From Dipylidium caninum (lineage: Eukaryota > Platyhelminthes > Cestoda > Cyclophyllidea > Dipylidiidae): 64,000 nt of DNA. The position numbers and the translations under genes are program-made. Position 1 is the first letter of the stretch. The number at the start of each line of letters is the position of its first letter. Under the pieces are notes generated by a model. That model saw nothing but the letters and a program-made list of their open reading frames with translations. It was not told where the DNA came from and ran no database searches. The stretch spans positions 62,001 through 126,000 of the forward strand of contig QEYB01000180.1 in NCBI GenBank assembly GCA_017562135.1, in the 5' to 3' direction. Positions 51,121-64,000 of this stretch are shown piece after piece.

Positions 51121-54100
51121 GGACGCAGCTTCCACCTACATCGGTTTTGTTAACAGCGGCGGCGGCTGTGACTACCGAAGAGGCGGTGTGTTTCGGCTGC
51201 GGTGCGGCCATCTACGACCCTTTCATAATGCATGTGCAGCCCGACCTGAAGTGGCACGGCCGCTGTCTCAAGTGCCACAAGTGCGAGCGCGGTCTCAGCG
51301 ACGAGTCCAGCTGCTTCGTGCGTAACGGAAAGACCTACTGTCGCGAGGACTACTGCAAGTACGGCCTTTTACTCCACCTCTTATCCGCACTGTTTTTCTC
51401 CATTCCTGGTATTAATGAGCATTTGCCCCTAACTAACCGCGTAAAGGCGCGTGAGTTGGCTCATTAGCCAAGGAGATAAAGCAACACCAGCGCTGTCTGT
51501 GCCTGTTGAAAATCTCTCCAAAGTGTGCATTACCCTATTCAAACGAAAGGCTAATTTATCATGGTGAACATAAGAATGCAACTAAGTAAAATGAGAATGC
51601 ATCTGCATCAACTTAACTTGCTGTCCTTGACTACGACCGCACTCTTGCTGCCTAACAGCGGGTTTCATCCCAATGGTTGGAGCAGTACCGTGTCAAACCT
51701 TCGGTGGCTGGCAGCGGGGCCGTGGGGAGAACCGCTGCCCGAAGCATATGTGTAGATTTAGAGGGTATGCAGGTCACGTAGGCGACAGGGCCGGCTGGGG
51801 GAGTCGGTTAACTCTTCCCCGCCTTTTCACAGGAGACGTTTATCCGACGGACATGCTGCGGGCTGCATTCTTTGTGATCTAGCTCGCATAAGAAGAGAAG
51901 GAGGCATCTCCCCGCGCACCTATGGGCGGGTTCCTCCCGTCAAACAGTTAGACGACTTTCACTGAGGCCCAGTCGGACGACAAACACACGATTGCGTGTA
52001 ACTGGCTGCCATCTGTTATGAGGTCCTGACTCGGCCCTTGTTACATTTAGTCAGTCCGTTTGCATTAAGTTTACGACTGGCTCAAATTCTCGCCCCACTA
52101 ACACTTTTTAGGACAAAAAGTGCCTACACGAGTCACCCTTCCCTCTCCGGTGGATTTTAATCACTTGAGTCGAGACGTTCACTCATCTGAATTGACTTGA
52201 ACAGAATGCTGGATTGTCTTTGGCCTCGAACAATCCAATTCAGATTTGAGACACTTTTCATGCATTTTCTTTGTGCTGGTCCTTCCACCATCGAATTGGA
52301 GTGAAGCGATGCGAGGCGAAGTGAATTGGATGAGATAAGCTGGGAGGCGAGGCGAGGCGAGGCGAGGCGATGAGAGGCGAAGGGATGGGCGGTGGGGAGG
52401 GTGGGCGCGTCACGAATAGGCGGTAGGGGGAAGGGGAGGCGAGGGTATACGAGGCGACTGTGGATATGGTGAAAAGTAAGTGTTGGCGGCGAACACAAGG
52501 TGTTAAGTGTCACCCACGGGCGGGACAGCCTAGCACGTGCACGCAGGCCCACGTGTGCACGAGTGTGACGCGGTGACAGGGTGGCAGGAGGCGGCCTCGT
52601 TCCAGGAAATCGGGCATCGCGGGACGGGCCGGAATCTGCAACTACCGCTTGTCAGGCACCCTCACCTCCCCAGTCGGAAGCCGGTCCGCATCTCCCGACA
52701 TTAAAAGGGGTCCCAGGCCTCTCCCCTCCCCACCCTAGCCTATTTGGCTTCGATTAGTAGCACCGAGAGAGCGATAAAAGTGGCATTTGGCAGCTGAGCA
52801 CTATCACATCCATTCCTGTGTGCACCAGTGCAAGAAGCAGCAAAGACTTCGCCTTCTGCAATATGGACAGAAGAGTTGCTACCCGTGGGTGAGTGAAAGC
52901 GTCACGTAGGGGGCGTTCGCACTCCCCAGCCCCCGCCATTTCTTCGCCTCCATGCAGCACAACCCGGTACTTGCATGTAGAAGAGCCTAGATCGCGATAC
53001 TTTGGAGGCGAGGTTAGGCAGAACACCAACCCCAAGGTATGCCGTAGCCTCAAATCCGACAGCACCCGTTGCAACAAGTGAAAAAGGCAAGAGAGAACGC
53101 GCAGACAGACATCATCAGATTGCCGGAGGCACACATGAAGTCCCAAATGTGGAAGGTTTTGCGCTTATCGCCCCGCATCAGAGCCACTAATGGCAACTCT
53201 TCCCGGCACTCCCAACTCGAGAGCCACACAGGCCTCCTCCACCCCTTCGGCGTCGCGTCCTCCCGTTTGCCTCCACTTGCGCCATTCCCAGACCCGTGCT
53301 AATGCAACGCTCTACTCGCAGTGCTACCCAGGACATCAATCAGCGCCCCTTTGGCGCCACACCCGAGGTCAACCACTTGTTTGCGAGGAAACGCCCTGCA
53401 TCCTGCCTGCGAGGGCTGAAGTAACGTTAGTGAAACGAACTATTTGGAAGGAAATTAGCGACTGGGAAGGTCGCCGAGACCAACTCTGTGATGGCGGGGC
53501 TCATTGTGTTCGTGTAATGCAGTAGCGAGCACTGGCACATGGGCTGTTCATCCGATGATTCCAACAATAAGAAAGTCCTTAAACACAAAAAAGAGGCAAC
53601 CTTGGATTCATTAAATGGGAGTGATTCTTGTGCCTTTGGTTGTTTTTCACACGAAAAAGCGCTTTCCTTGAAATTGGATCATAAACATATCTTGACCTCT
53701 CCGACTCGGCGAGTGACAATGGCCTTCAAATTGAATGGTGAGAAGTCAGTAGGTAGTTGCATGACTAGACTGTGATTCACATTACGTGCGGTCAAGACGG
53801 CCAACTATAGGCGCAGTAATTTTACTCCCCAGCAGCAGTTTCCTCCAGCGCTGCGCCGGTTGCCAGCAGCCCATCACCAAGGTGGATCTGGTCATCCGCA
53901 TGCGCAGTCAGACCTTCCACATGGGCTGCTTCCGTTGCGTGGTGTGTTCCGCTATTCTGCATCCGGGCGAGGAGATCGCCTACCGTCGCGACATGCCGTA
54001 CTGTCTGCGAGACGCGAAACTGGCGATCCCGGAGAAGTGGGATCTCCCCCAGCCTACTGCAACGACCACCGCGACAACTCTGGCAGAGAACGACTGTGCC

Positions 54101-57100
54101 GAACCCAAGGTGCTCACCCTCCTCTCGCCCGCCCTGCCTCCGTCCACATCAAAATCCCCCGACGAACAGCAGCAGCGCCAACAGCCGCACCAGACGCTGA
54201 AATTGGCCGACGGCGGCGAAGCAACGAGTTATTTCAGTCCTCAACCGCCCCATCGCACACGGTCCGATAGCACTTCCAGTTCGCTCGATGGCCCCTTGGG
54301 AGAGAATGGTACGTGTCAAGTAAAGTAGCCCACCGATGTGGGATGAGTAGGCTCGGTCGGGTTGCCACTCGGTAAATCTCCCATTAACCATCACTTTTGA
54401 TGACAAACAATGGGGAAGTGACAAACTCCTCGAAGAAAAAGCCCCGATCGCGCACTTCCTGACCCTTTAAGCCAACTTAGCTAAGGCTTTGCACTGGCAA
54501 ATTGAGTAGCCTCTCTACGCACAGTCGCAGTTGGCGGTCCGATCAGGCTGATGCTGGTGCATGCCGGGCGGGAAGGCGGTTGTGCGCTCGCAAGTGGCCA
54601 CAGGCTGGTGCTGAGCGCAGCACGTCTGGACGCAGACCTCGCTCAAAGTGGCAGCCCGTTACTGGGGCAGAGCTCACGCGTGGTTCACTAAGTCGAAGCG
54701 GACTCCTGCCGACAACGCAGCCACTGCAACAGACTTTTCACCATCACATGGGCGATGAGTTGGATGCGGAGAGAAACTACATGTGGCTTAGAGACCGGCG
54801 CGCACACACACGCACAGGTACGCGATTCCGTGTCGAAAGCTCAACAGCTGGGTGTGTGTGTGTGTGCAAAAACCGACTCCTGGTATAAATCACACATCTA
54901 ATCTCACCCGCCCCCCATCCTCTCGCCTCCCATCCCCGCCTTACTCATTATCCAGCGGCTGCTCAGTTGCTAGGCCATCCCCGCAGCACTTTGTCGTACC
55001 AGCTTGTGCAGCCGAGTGGAAAGTGGGGCTCGATGACATAGTTACATGGGGAGGGGGGAGGCGGGCGAGGCACCCCTCGGAACTCGGACCGCAGGTCTTC
55101 CCCCTCACCCCGGGAGAGGGGAGCGGTGACGCGGAATTTACCGGCCACGCGATATCTGCTTTGCGGTATCTCGTCGCGGCACGTGCAAACTTGCCCCTGA
55201 TTCCATGCGCTGGCAACCAGGACAGCATGCTACATCGTACCCGGTCTAGACCAGGTGCCCCCTCCTCCCTTTCTTCCTCCTTTGAGCTCGTTGTCCTAAC
55301 CCCGCATCCGCTCGCAGTCAGAGGTCTGACTCCTCGTCCTCCACTCACTAATTTAGTGCACGCATTTTCTCCATTCAATGCATCGTATTGCCAAAGAACA
55401 GTCAAGGTTTTTCTTCTCAGAGAACATCCGTGGTCCAGTGATGGGACGAAGTGCAGTCTACTAGACAGGGGGAGAAATTCCCGCGAAATGTGTACCGATC
55501 AAGGTGTTTAATGTACTCCGAGGTGTTGCGGGTTGCTGGAGGGCTCTAAAGCCCTCCTGAGGTAGCTAAAAGTGGCACTTTAGTACTGTCATATCAAAGT
55601 ATTGGTGACAGTTCATGTTAACAATTCAAATGGAGATACTGACAACCATCATTGGGACACTTTAAACATTTGTAAGTGGTGGACAGGGTGAGGTGAATGT
55701 TCTGTGGTGTGTGGATAATTTCTCCGCCACAATTGCATTAAACACGGCGGTGGGTTTGCACTGTCGTAGATTTCTCTATCACTAACCGTCACTTCTACAC
55801 AGACGTCCCGATGACGCCAAACTCGGAGGGCAGTCAAGACGAGGATGACTGCAGCAGCCTCTTCGGGTGCATGACCTCGGCGGCTGTCTCCTGTCTGAGT
55901 GGCGACACCTCCTCTCAGCAACACGTCCCACCAACCCTCAACGGCGAGACTCCTCCCCTTCAACCAGCAGCCAGCTCCGCCATGGGACACAACCAACTAG
56001 CGAGGAGCAACAATGGGGGCGGCACTAAGAACGGTGGAAAACGTTCCAAGGACCAGAAGACCACCAGGGTACGATGTGCTTGCTTGAACCGCCATCTTGT
56101 AACTTGGCACTCACCCCACGACAAGAGCAGCACAACGGCCCTTTAGGAGCGGTGAGGAAGGGGTGCGATGGCCTCTGGAAAGTGTCTCTCGAAGGGCCTC
56201 GATCGACTGTGAGCCTTTGCAACCTCGTGTCGTCGTTCGCCGTGAGGTCGACTTAAAAGTGCCCGCCAGTGACCATGACCAAGACACTTGCGCTTTAAGG
56301 CCCGGGTTTACGGACCGCCTCATTGACTAGGAGGATAAAGTGGCTCCCACATTCACACGCACACATGCACACACGCAGAGTGGGACGAGCCCCGGTGAGG
56401 CCTTTCGCATTGCTAGCTTATTTGCCCGATCACTCGCAAAGCGGAACAGAGAATAGCTACAAAATATCCCCAGTACATGAATGGAATGCACTCCAAGTTG
56501 AAAAGTCGGGTGGAGGTCAACGCAAAATCAATGCCCGTCCGAGTGGAGCCTCGTCGCGCGTTCCCACGCCGCTACCGCCACCACTCTCCCGTCGCCATGT
56601 CCACCGCCCTGCTAGCCTCAGTCAAGTTGCCAGGGTGCCAGATTCAATTCTATAGGTGCGCGACGAGGATTAAAATATTTGCCTTGCGACAGATGACAGC
56701 GTGACAGGCGGTGCGGAAAATCCGCCCCGTCCGGCTGTTTGCACAGCGAGGACGGGAAGAGAACACCGGGTGGGCGAGGCGGCGAGGGGAGGTAGGGGAC
56801 GGGAGGGGAGAAGTGGAGGCTGCGCGACGAACAGGATGTGATGAGAGGTCGCAACTGCTACAGCGGCAGTTGTCGTCGTTGTTGACCCTGGTTCACAGAA
56901 GGTCAACCATGACTGTGTCGGTGCAGGCCAGAATTGACATTTATTTAGCAATGATTTTCCGCCAAGAGAAGGACCCACGCCGCCTTATAGAACCGTCGAA
57001 TATTGGATCGAGCGACATCGAATGATGTCGAATAGTTTAAGTTAGAGGCTTTTTAGTTAATATAGATGAACAGCGTATGGAAGGGAAGAAGCTAACTAAT

Positions 57101-60100
57101 TCCCTCAGCTTCTGGTGAGTTTCGGCAATTTTACATCATCTAACGGCGTTGAAGTACCCCCATAGTATAGTCTTCTCTGATCAATTTGACGACACTTGCC
57201 TTCAAGGAATGTCCTGATCGCCAACAGGATGATCGTTAAGTGAGGAAGGGAAGAAAGAGGGGAGGCCGCTTTCGGTGTTTGGGTATGGTCGAGGAAGGGC
57301 AAAAGCCGCTAACGCGCGAAGCCTCCTTCCGTTTCGGCCGCTCACGCCTCACTGATAGTGCTCTGGCCGCCAGCCCTAATCAGGCCATGCAGAGGAGACT
57401 ACGAGACGGCTTAATGGAAGAAAATGAGCACGCGAAAGTAACAGATCTACCTTCCCGGGGTAGCAACCGGTGCTTGGTGGCAAAGCGAGCAAGTGCGCAG
57501 ATCGAGGTTTGTCACGCGGCTGTTTGTCACGCGGCTGTTGGAAGAGGCCGCATCCGTCGGCGAAGGCAGCCACTGGCACTGGAGACTGTCAGGACGATGG
57601 CTCACTCCGATTCCTTACAGGTGCGGACCGTGCTGAACGAGAAGCAGCTTCACATGCTGCGCACATGTTACGCGGCCAACCCGCGTCCGGACGCCCTCAT
57701 GAAGGAGCAGCTGGTGGAGATGACTGGCCTCAGCCCTCGAGTCATCCGCGTCTGGTTCCAAAACAAACGGTGCAAGGACAAGAAAAAGCAGATCATGATC
57801 AAGCAAATGGAACAACATCATCAGGTGAGTGGGCTTAAAACCTCCCCTGTCCCCACATCTTCATGGGCTCCTCTGGGCGGTTCGGTTTCCCCTGGTCTTT
57901 TCGCACTTATTCCGACCTTCGCCCCCCACCCCACTAAGACCGACTTTGGCTCAGGGTGGAGGGCCACATGTACAGCACACCTTCGCACAAAGAAACGGTG
58001 CAACAGGACTCAATCGCGCTCCAGCCTGTTTTGGGGTCCCCTCAGCGCGCTGGCCGAGATAAATTTTACACTGCTCGTCCTCGGTAATGCGATGGTTATC
58101 GGCTCCGCGGATGGCACATGCCCCACACTCCTGGTGGAACACCGCCACTTGTACCAATTCGATTTTGTCTACTCACTGGAGGAATCGACATTTGGGTGCC
58201 CGGGGCGACCCCTCGGTCGTCAGAGCAAGTCATCCTGCCACGCCAATCATCCCTTTACCACGGGGCATCGATAAGCAATCTACGGTTGGCGTAGACAATA
58301 TCGCTCCCTGGCGGACGAAGGCGGGAGCTTAAACCTGGACAGTCGTGCCACGTTTAGCAAGTAATTGTTCCCACTGGAAATTGCGCTGATATCTGCCAAA
58401 CTTGAACGAGTGCGGTCTTTTGTCGAGCTGAAGCTCAAGGACCGCGTCCTCCTTCCTACTGCGAGGTTTTGGGCCTACCGGGGTGTTGTTGACACCAATG
58501 TAAAAATGCAAGTCGGGCGGCCTGAAGCTCGGGGGCGTAGTCATTTAGATAGTTGTTGGAACATTTCGTTGGAAAATGTCCTAACAAGGTGCCTGTACCC
58601 TCCTTCCAAACTAGTATAGTCCGAATCCGTCTTTGGTCCTAAGGCAGGGCGAAGGAAGGGCGACATAGCAAAGAAATATCTTTTGACAGGTGTCGGATCC
58701 AAAGTTTCACCTCTTTGCCTTTCTGAAGGGAGGCTTGTGTCGACGCCACGCAACATTCCCCTCGAGATGATGCGTTCCTCCCTCTTAGTCGACATGACGG
58801 CAATCAGCTCAAAGATGTCTTCTGACCGAAATACTTCATTTTCCCTGCCATGCAGCAAACTTCTCTTCAAATGGCGTTAGGAAAATCTCTAGTTCCCTAG
58901 CAGACCGCCTAACTTCGAGCCAATGGCCTCCGCCGCCACTTCACTTTGTATATCTTGTCTGTTGACTCCATTAGAATGGGATGCATTCCTGCGGACTTCA
59001 AGGTGTTGCCATGGTGGCGGGCAGCCCTTTGCCCAACGATCCGAGCATGCTCTGTTCCAGTTCGGGCATCGAAGTTCAACGCATTTCTGGTGACAACGGA
59101 GGCGGGAGCGGTGGCGGAGGCGGCATTTGCAGCCCCATGAAACCTGAAGTATCCACCCCACCACCACCACCGCCAGCTTCCCAACCTCACTTCTCCCCAG
59201 CCTACCCGCAGCCGCCACCACCACCTCCTCCGCCGCCACCACCACCGCCCTCGCACCTTTTTAACGGCCTGTTGCCGCCTATTTCCCACGTCGACGTGAA
59301 GCCGCCACCATCGCACTCCTCCTCCTCGTCGGCCCATCTCATGCTCTCCCCGTCGATGGGACTGTCTGGTGGGGAGGAGGCCTCCTTTCCACCTTTCCAA
59401 CAGTTGGTGAGTGCTTCTGCCGGCAGTAACCTTTCGTCCCTTTCCTTATCACACCGACAGCCAAACCAGACATGGCTGATAGAATGGTGTCTATACACTA
59501 AGGGAGCCTGTTTTCTCAGGAGTTTTTAGGTTCAGAAGCGCAAATATTGATTTCTTGAGTGAAATGTGGGCCGTCACAGTCCTTTCATCCCATTTTAAAT
59601 AATTTTGGAATCAGCAAACCACTGCTGGGAAGCTACTGCAAAGTGTCGTCTCCAACGCAGCTAAAAGTTGACCGTCTAAGAGGGCGCAGGTTTGCATACC
59701 TTAAATTACCCTTCACCCCACTTTCGTTGTTTCTTCACTTCCCCGCTTCATTTCGGCCCCCGGGCTGAGTTCTAACTTGCAAATTGTGTAGACGTTGAGA
59801 AGTTTCCCTTTCACTGATGAAGACTCGCTTCTAACATCTCGGACCCATTTGCGTCCTCAGGGCAAAACAGGCGGATCAACAGGGTGCGATGTCGGCGGCG
59901 ATGAGCAGCCACTTAAAATCGTGCAGTTGTCATCCCACTTGGAAATTACTACAAAGCCGTTTCAGGGTGGTCACTGGAATGAAGTGTGGACGGGCTATTC
60001 GACCAACATCCTCCGCACAGGCGGGTGAGAAGTACATGGAACGTGTGGCGCAACCACAACTCACTTTTGTTGCCCATGACTTGATATTTTCACACGTTAT

Positions 60101-61595
60101 TGATGAAGGTGAAGAAGATGCATTAAGCTGGGTTAAAAAGCGTCCTCGGAGGAGCTCGTAAAAACTCCGATTTGCCCTCAGCGCTGGGCGCGCGCGCGCT
60201 CGTGCGTGGGTGCGTGCGTGGCCGTGGGCTCAGATATTGCCGCGCGCGTACGTACAAACAGGCACGTAAATACGCCCAAAACAGCGGTGTTAACAGTCCC
60301 AACTCATTCTCTGTTCGATGCTGCTACTGCTGCTCTGCCAGGCAGAGGGGAGCGGGGAGGGGGGGGGAGCAGACGGAGAGTTGGATGACTGGGGCAACGA
60401 GTGAGGGGGCATGACGGGCATATATACCGATGTGTACTATTTGGCCTGGAGTAGATTTCTCCTGCTCCCCTCCCCTCTCCCGCCTTCTTCTAGGCCATAA
60501 ACTCCGCGCGAAAACGCATTAACGTGATGAGGTGGTGGGAGGCTGGTGGATGCGGGGGGGCAGAGAGTGGAAGAGACAGCCTTGCCAGGTGCACTCACGC
60601 GGCGGGGGAGGGGGGGCGGCTGACAGAACGGTAGGAGAAAGGGGGATAAAGCTCAGATTCTTTTAGTTGATAGACGTGCACCCACGCTCTCCGCTACCTG
60701 GGGGGGGGGGGAGAGCAGGAGAGATTTTTACGACGCGTCCGCGTCCGCGTACGTACCTCGCCCAACCCAACTCAACCCAACCCAAGCCAGCCCCGCTCCA
60801 TTCCATCCCATTCCTCCCCTCCCCTGAGTATTCCATTAACGCGCTCTGTGGTGGCGTGGTAAGGTCACATCTGTAGGCGAATGAGTGCATTAAACGCCTT
60901 TCTAATCTTCTCGTCTTCATCAGCAACAGAGCAGACAAGAGCAGGGTCCTCTCCGTGAGGGGTGGCAGCGAAATCGATCGTCTATGGGGAGCATTTGACT
61001 GTCGGTGAATGCCAACACTGGCAAGACACGATCTCCCGCATCGTGGCTGACTCCTAAAAATTGCCCCTCCGCCTTCGTTAGCAGCATTCGCGGCGGTCTT
61101 GGCATTTACTCCTGTGGCGGGAGGCGGGAGGGGGGAGGGGGAGGGGAGGCAGGGGGTGGGGCGGTTCGTACGTAAGATAACACACTTGAATACGCACGGC
61201 TACCAGCCCCAACATGGCAGTTAATCGTTGAGCGGTTCGTTAGCGCAAACCGCGCGTAAACAAGTGATCGCACACGCATGTTGGAGTAGAAGAGTTGATG
61301 ACTTCAAAAGTTTTGCTCTCAAGGCAATTATGACTAATATGTCTGTTCCCAACTCAAGGTGTCTACTTTTGACCTGATGGACCCGCTCCAACGGGGACAG
61401 CCTGCACACAAGGACGGATTTATGGGCGCCAACCGGCTGTCCTACGGGGGCCCGGGCGGTCCCGCGGGCCCCGGCTCCGGCCCCAATGTTCCCCCTCCCG
61501 CCGTGGATGGGCCCCCCTTCGTCTTCCCCATGGGTGACCCCACCTTTACCACTCTTCGACCAATCAGTTTGAGGCCGCCCTCCCTCTCCACGTGA
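51121..61595 (+). CDS. ISL1: Islet (ISL1/2) LIM-homeodomain transcription factor
   Basis: Nuclear regulator of motor-neuron and other cell fates. Exons found: about 51121-51358 (LIM1), 53836-54308 (LIM2), 55803-56068, 57621-57824 (homeodomain), 58975-59406 and 61359-61595 (stop). All junctions keep phase. LIM1: [51 protein letters not shown]2: [31 protein letters not shown]. Linker ends KDQKTTR; homeodomain [20 protein letters not shown] then [20 protein letters not shown], essentially the vertebrate Islet homeodomain. Downstream, [16 protein letters not shown] and PPFQQL followed by a VSTFDLMD exon replace the Islet C-terminal motifs. About 616 residues are visible against about 349 in human ISL1. 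The excess is linker plus Gly-, Pro- and Ser-rich repeats. The short first exon (N-terminal Met) was not identified, and the LIM1 exon may start at 51157 instead. The symbol denotes the family; ISL1/ISL2 is not resolved. Confidence 0.95.
51359..53835 (+). other. Islet intron between LIM1 and LIM2 exons
   Basis: About 2.5 kb of intron. Contains a GGCGA pentanucleotide tract near 52340-52380 and GC-rich DNA to 52700. Several open frames (52157-52552, 52754-53146, 53190-53525) overlap on both strands and show no family features. Confidence 0.6.
52340..52385. repeat. GGCGA pentanucleotide tandem repeat
   Basis: Several head-to-tail copies of ggcga, with degenerate units before and after (gcgatgcgaggcgaag, gcgatgagaggcga). 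A simple-sequence tract within the Islet intron. Confidence 0.75.
54309..55802 (+). other. Islet intron between LIM2 and linker exons
   Basis: About 1.5 kb, with a short (TG)n run at 54851-54864 and GC-rich stretches. The long plus-strand frame 54852-55511 has low-complexity Ser/Pro/Leu content and an equally long antisense frame, so I treat it as a composition effect. Confidence 0.55.
56069..57620 (+). other. Islet intron before the homeodomain exon
   Basis: About 1.55 kb. Contains CA-rich sequence near 56353-56377 and a direct tandem of the 15-mer gtttgtcacgcggct at about 57506-57535. The open frame 57240-58274 is a real exon only where it overlaps 57621-57824. Confidence 0.6.
57825..58974 (+). 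other. Islet intron after the homeodomain exon
   Basis: About 1.15 kb. No independent gene or repeat recognised. Confidence 0.55.
59407..61358 (+). other. Last Islet intron, rich in simple repeats
   Basis: About 2 kb. Contains a CG/GT-alternating tract at 60187-60225, G runs at 60358-60368, 60552-60560 and 60700-60712, and a CCCAA-like run at 60762-60785. Open frames here are composition-driven. Confidence 0.6.
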
Positions 61596-64000
61596 GATCC
61601 TCTCCGCCGCCACGTCGCCTCTGTCTCTGCTCCAGCGCTCCCCCTCCGCCCAGTAACTGATGTGATATACTGACAATTGACACTGCTGCTCCAAACAATT
61701 CGCCAAATTCCTACAAAACGTACAAAGTGGTACCGAACATTCAGTAAATGCCCCTCAATGAGGCAGGAGAACTACTTCCGATCCCTTATCCTTTCGGAAC
61801 TTCTCTAATGAAGGTGAACACGCGTGATGCTGACAAGTACCTTGGCGCAAATACACACCTCCCTATTATCATTCCTCTTAGCTTCCTTTGGTGGACGAGA
61901 AACAAAAGACGTTGAAAGCCTCGCCAGGGGGCCGTTTGAAATTCAGTGTATTAGTGTGTGAGTACAGGTGAGAAGTAAATCCACTTCAAGAACCAGTCTA
62001 ATAAGTAGCCGAGGTCGGAAGCCTCGTGAGCAGATGAGCTAGAACGACTTGTAGGGGGCTCAGTTTTTTCCTTCTCCTCGGCTGCCTTGCGGTGCAAGCT
62101 AACTGTTTGCTTTCAGCTGGCTGCCTTCACGTTCTCTGAGCCCCCGAGAAGGTCAGCACCTGAACACCTGAAGTCGACGAAGGTGGACAGTCGAGCGCAC
62201 GGGCATCCAGACGCTCTTCCACTACTTTAATTCATATGCCTCGCCTCATCTTCGCTCTCTTAAGGAGTGCAGTCGGAAGGAAACTATAACACTGCAGTAT
62301 AAAAGCATGACCATAACCATTGTCACTGCCGACTCACTCGGATCGGAGAGCCAAACATTTGGTTGACCACAACTGGGGCTAATGAGTTATGGAACCGCAG
62401 GACCTTCTCAGGGCGTCTGTGTGTGTGTGCCATGGAAGGAGGAAATCGCACATTAACCTGTTTCCTGCAGCTACTGCAGTTTACTTTTTGGCTCCGCTGC
62501 CTCTTCGAGGGTATTTAACGCTACTGTTCAAATAATCAGGAAGATAAGGTGGCGGTTGAGGGACACTTCCGCATTCATTGTGCCTCTGTGACGAAATGCA
62601 AAGTCTACCCAGACGCTGTCGGAGCATGCCTGAGAATACGCTTGCGCCTCTGTCAGCTCCATTTACGAAGGCGCAGGGATAGTGAGGGGAACCCGAAGAT
62701 AGTGGATAGGAAAATAAAGGCTATTCCATTGGGTCGACTACGTGATTCCCCTTTGCCCAGTAAATCGGGCTCCGCCAGTCGATGTCGAGCGAGAGACCAA
62801 CAGTCGATCGCCTTCCAGACGCCGAGTGCCTAAGCCATCGTCGGCGGGGCGGAGGGGGCGGACGACTGGGCAACGTGGACTGATGGTGGCGAGGCAGCAC
62901 AGCCGAAGGGAGCAATTCATTCCCAGGACGACCACCCTGTCGCAGCCTTACCAGCAGTCTCATCCCCTCCTTGAGGGGCGAGCGTGGAAAGAGAATTAGC
63001 CAGGGCACGAGTTGTGACAAATTTATTAGGTGAATATGAGGAAAAATGAGGGAAAGCAACAAGAAGTATTTGAGCAACTCATGGATATTGCTCTTTTGTT
63101 GGCGACCTTCTGAGGAAGACAGCGCGTAAAATATCCCTTGGGTGGCTCGCCTAACTTCATCTTATATGGGACAATGCCGCGGTAACTTGGTACAACGCTC
63201 GCAGTATGCCAGCAGACGCGTGCACTTCGACTGCACTTGAGGAGTTTACCCAGACCCCTTCGCAGGTATCGCATCCGTGACCACGCAGCGATTGACCTCC
63301 CCTCAGTCGCGGGGACAGGGAGGAGAGGCGCCCACGGTGCTTTGTTGCAGCGATCCCTTCATGCTTGAAAGTGTTAATTAATGAGCCATGCGAGAAGCGA
63401 CACAGTCAGCTGTCGCAGCCTCCCCACTGGGGCGGCTGGGCGGCGGGTCGGAGTGTCGGCCGTGATGACAGCAACAGCTGATGGAGAGGGGGCAGCATCT
63501 CGTATCTCGTTCACTCGTTAATTTGCCCTCTCTTTTATCCAACGAACAGCCTCTGTGCACTGGAGGCACTAAGACCGCTGCTCTTCCCTCCCGTAATTGT
63601 TCCATGCGGTAAACGGTTGTATTATTTGGAAACCGCGAAGGTTCTGACACAATTTTGGTTGTGGAATGCCGTCCATGATGACATGACTCGAGGAAATTGA
63701 GGGAGTTGGTGGGGAAGCGCACTGCCCCTTGTAATTGGGGCTTTGCCAGTCTGTGAGATCTCAGATGCGAAAGCCCCCTCGTTGTAATCACTTTGCGGAG
63801 CCAGCGGAAGCACCACCAGCTAGTGGTTTTGCATGTGGCGCTTTTCCGTGCCTGTCGCTTAAACTGGCGTGTTGGCCAGGTGGAGACGCGTTTATTCACG
63901 CCCCGGAGAGTAATGCTTCCTTCAAAAACCCCGATGTGCATTATACAGATGGTTGCCACAATTAATTTTACTGTTATTATGAAGGATATTTCACACGCGC
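61596..64000. other. 3' flank of Islet to the right edge
   Basis: Non-coding-looking DNA, possibly including a long Islet 3' UTR. A short (GT)n run lies near 62418-62430. Frames at 62549-62833, 62721-63077 and 63378-63959 are open on both strands and resemble no family. Confidence 0.4.

Noticed and set aside
54852..55511. A 219-codon open frame between Islet exons
   Set aside because: Low-complexity composition with a long antisense frame. The flanking Islet exons join in phase without it.
57240..58274. A 344-codon frame containing the homeodomain as a single-exon gene
   Set aside because: Only 57621-57824 matches Islet. GT/AG borders at both ends keep phase with the neighbouring exons, so the remainder is intron read-through.
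60187..60260. Alternating CG/GT tract considered as a tRNA or structured RNA
   Set aside because: No cloverleaf, anticodon or promoter boxes; it is a simple repeat.

Overview
The window is a piece of a eukaryotic nuclear genome carrying split protein-coding genes. Gene content, many 30-40 nt introns beside longer ones, and long AT-rich intergenic DNA best fit a parasitic flatworm (Platyhelminthes, probably a tapeworm or a relative). This taxonomic call is inference from gene style, not a search result. Exon models were read by eye from splice sites, phase continuity and similarity to remembered animal orthologues.

Layout. 1-12.5 kb (minus strand): the N-terminal exons of VPS16, a nearly complete TRMT2A-type tRNA uracil methyltransferase, and a complete SIAH E3 ubiquitin ligase. 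13.6-31.7 kb: a very large imperfect inverted duplication. Two arms of about 8.9 kb lie head to head around a spacer of about 385 bp. Each arm carries a complete ten-exon SLC7-type amino-acid transporter gene plus the 5' exons of a ZDHHC1/11-like palmitoyltransferase. The rest of the palmitoyltransferase lies only to the right of the right arm (32.2-33.4 kb). 33.9-38.1 kb: RPS3A (minus) and MINDY3 (plus) arranged head to head, both with micro-introns. 38.9-46.5 kb: a CD36/LIMP-2-family receptor (minus), an unnamed coiled-coil gene (minus) and the N-terminal glutamine amidohydrolase NTAQ1 (plus). 51-61.6 kb: a long Islet-type LIM-homeobox gene (plus) in GC-richer DNA with large introns and simple repeats. 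The remaining sequence showed no recognisable gene.

Working together: this is not an operon. Most genes are housekeeping: lysosomal trafficking (VPS16, LIMP-2-like), ubiquitin and protein turnover (SIAH, MINDY3, NTAQ1), translation and tRNA modification (RPS3A, TRMT2A) and amino-acid uptake (SLC7). One is a developmental regulator (Islet). The outstanding structural feature is the inverted duplication. It is either a real palindromic amplification of a transporter locus or an assembly join of two haplotypes; the sequence alone cannot decide.
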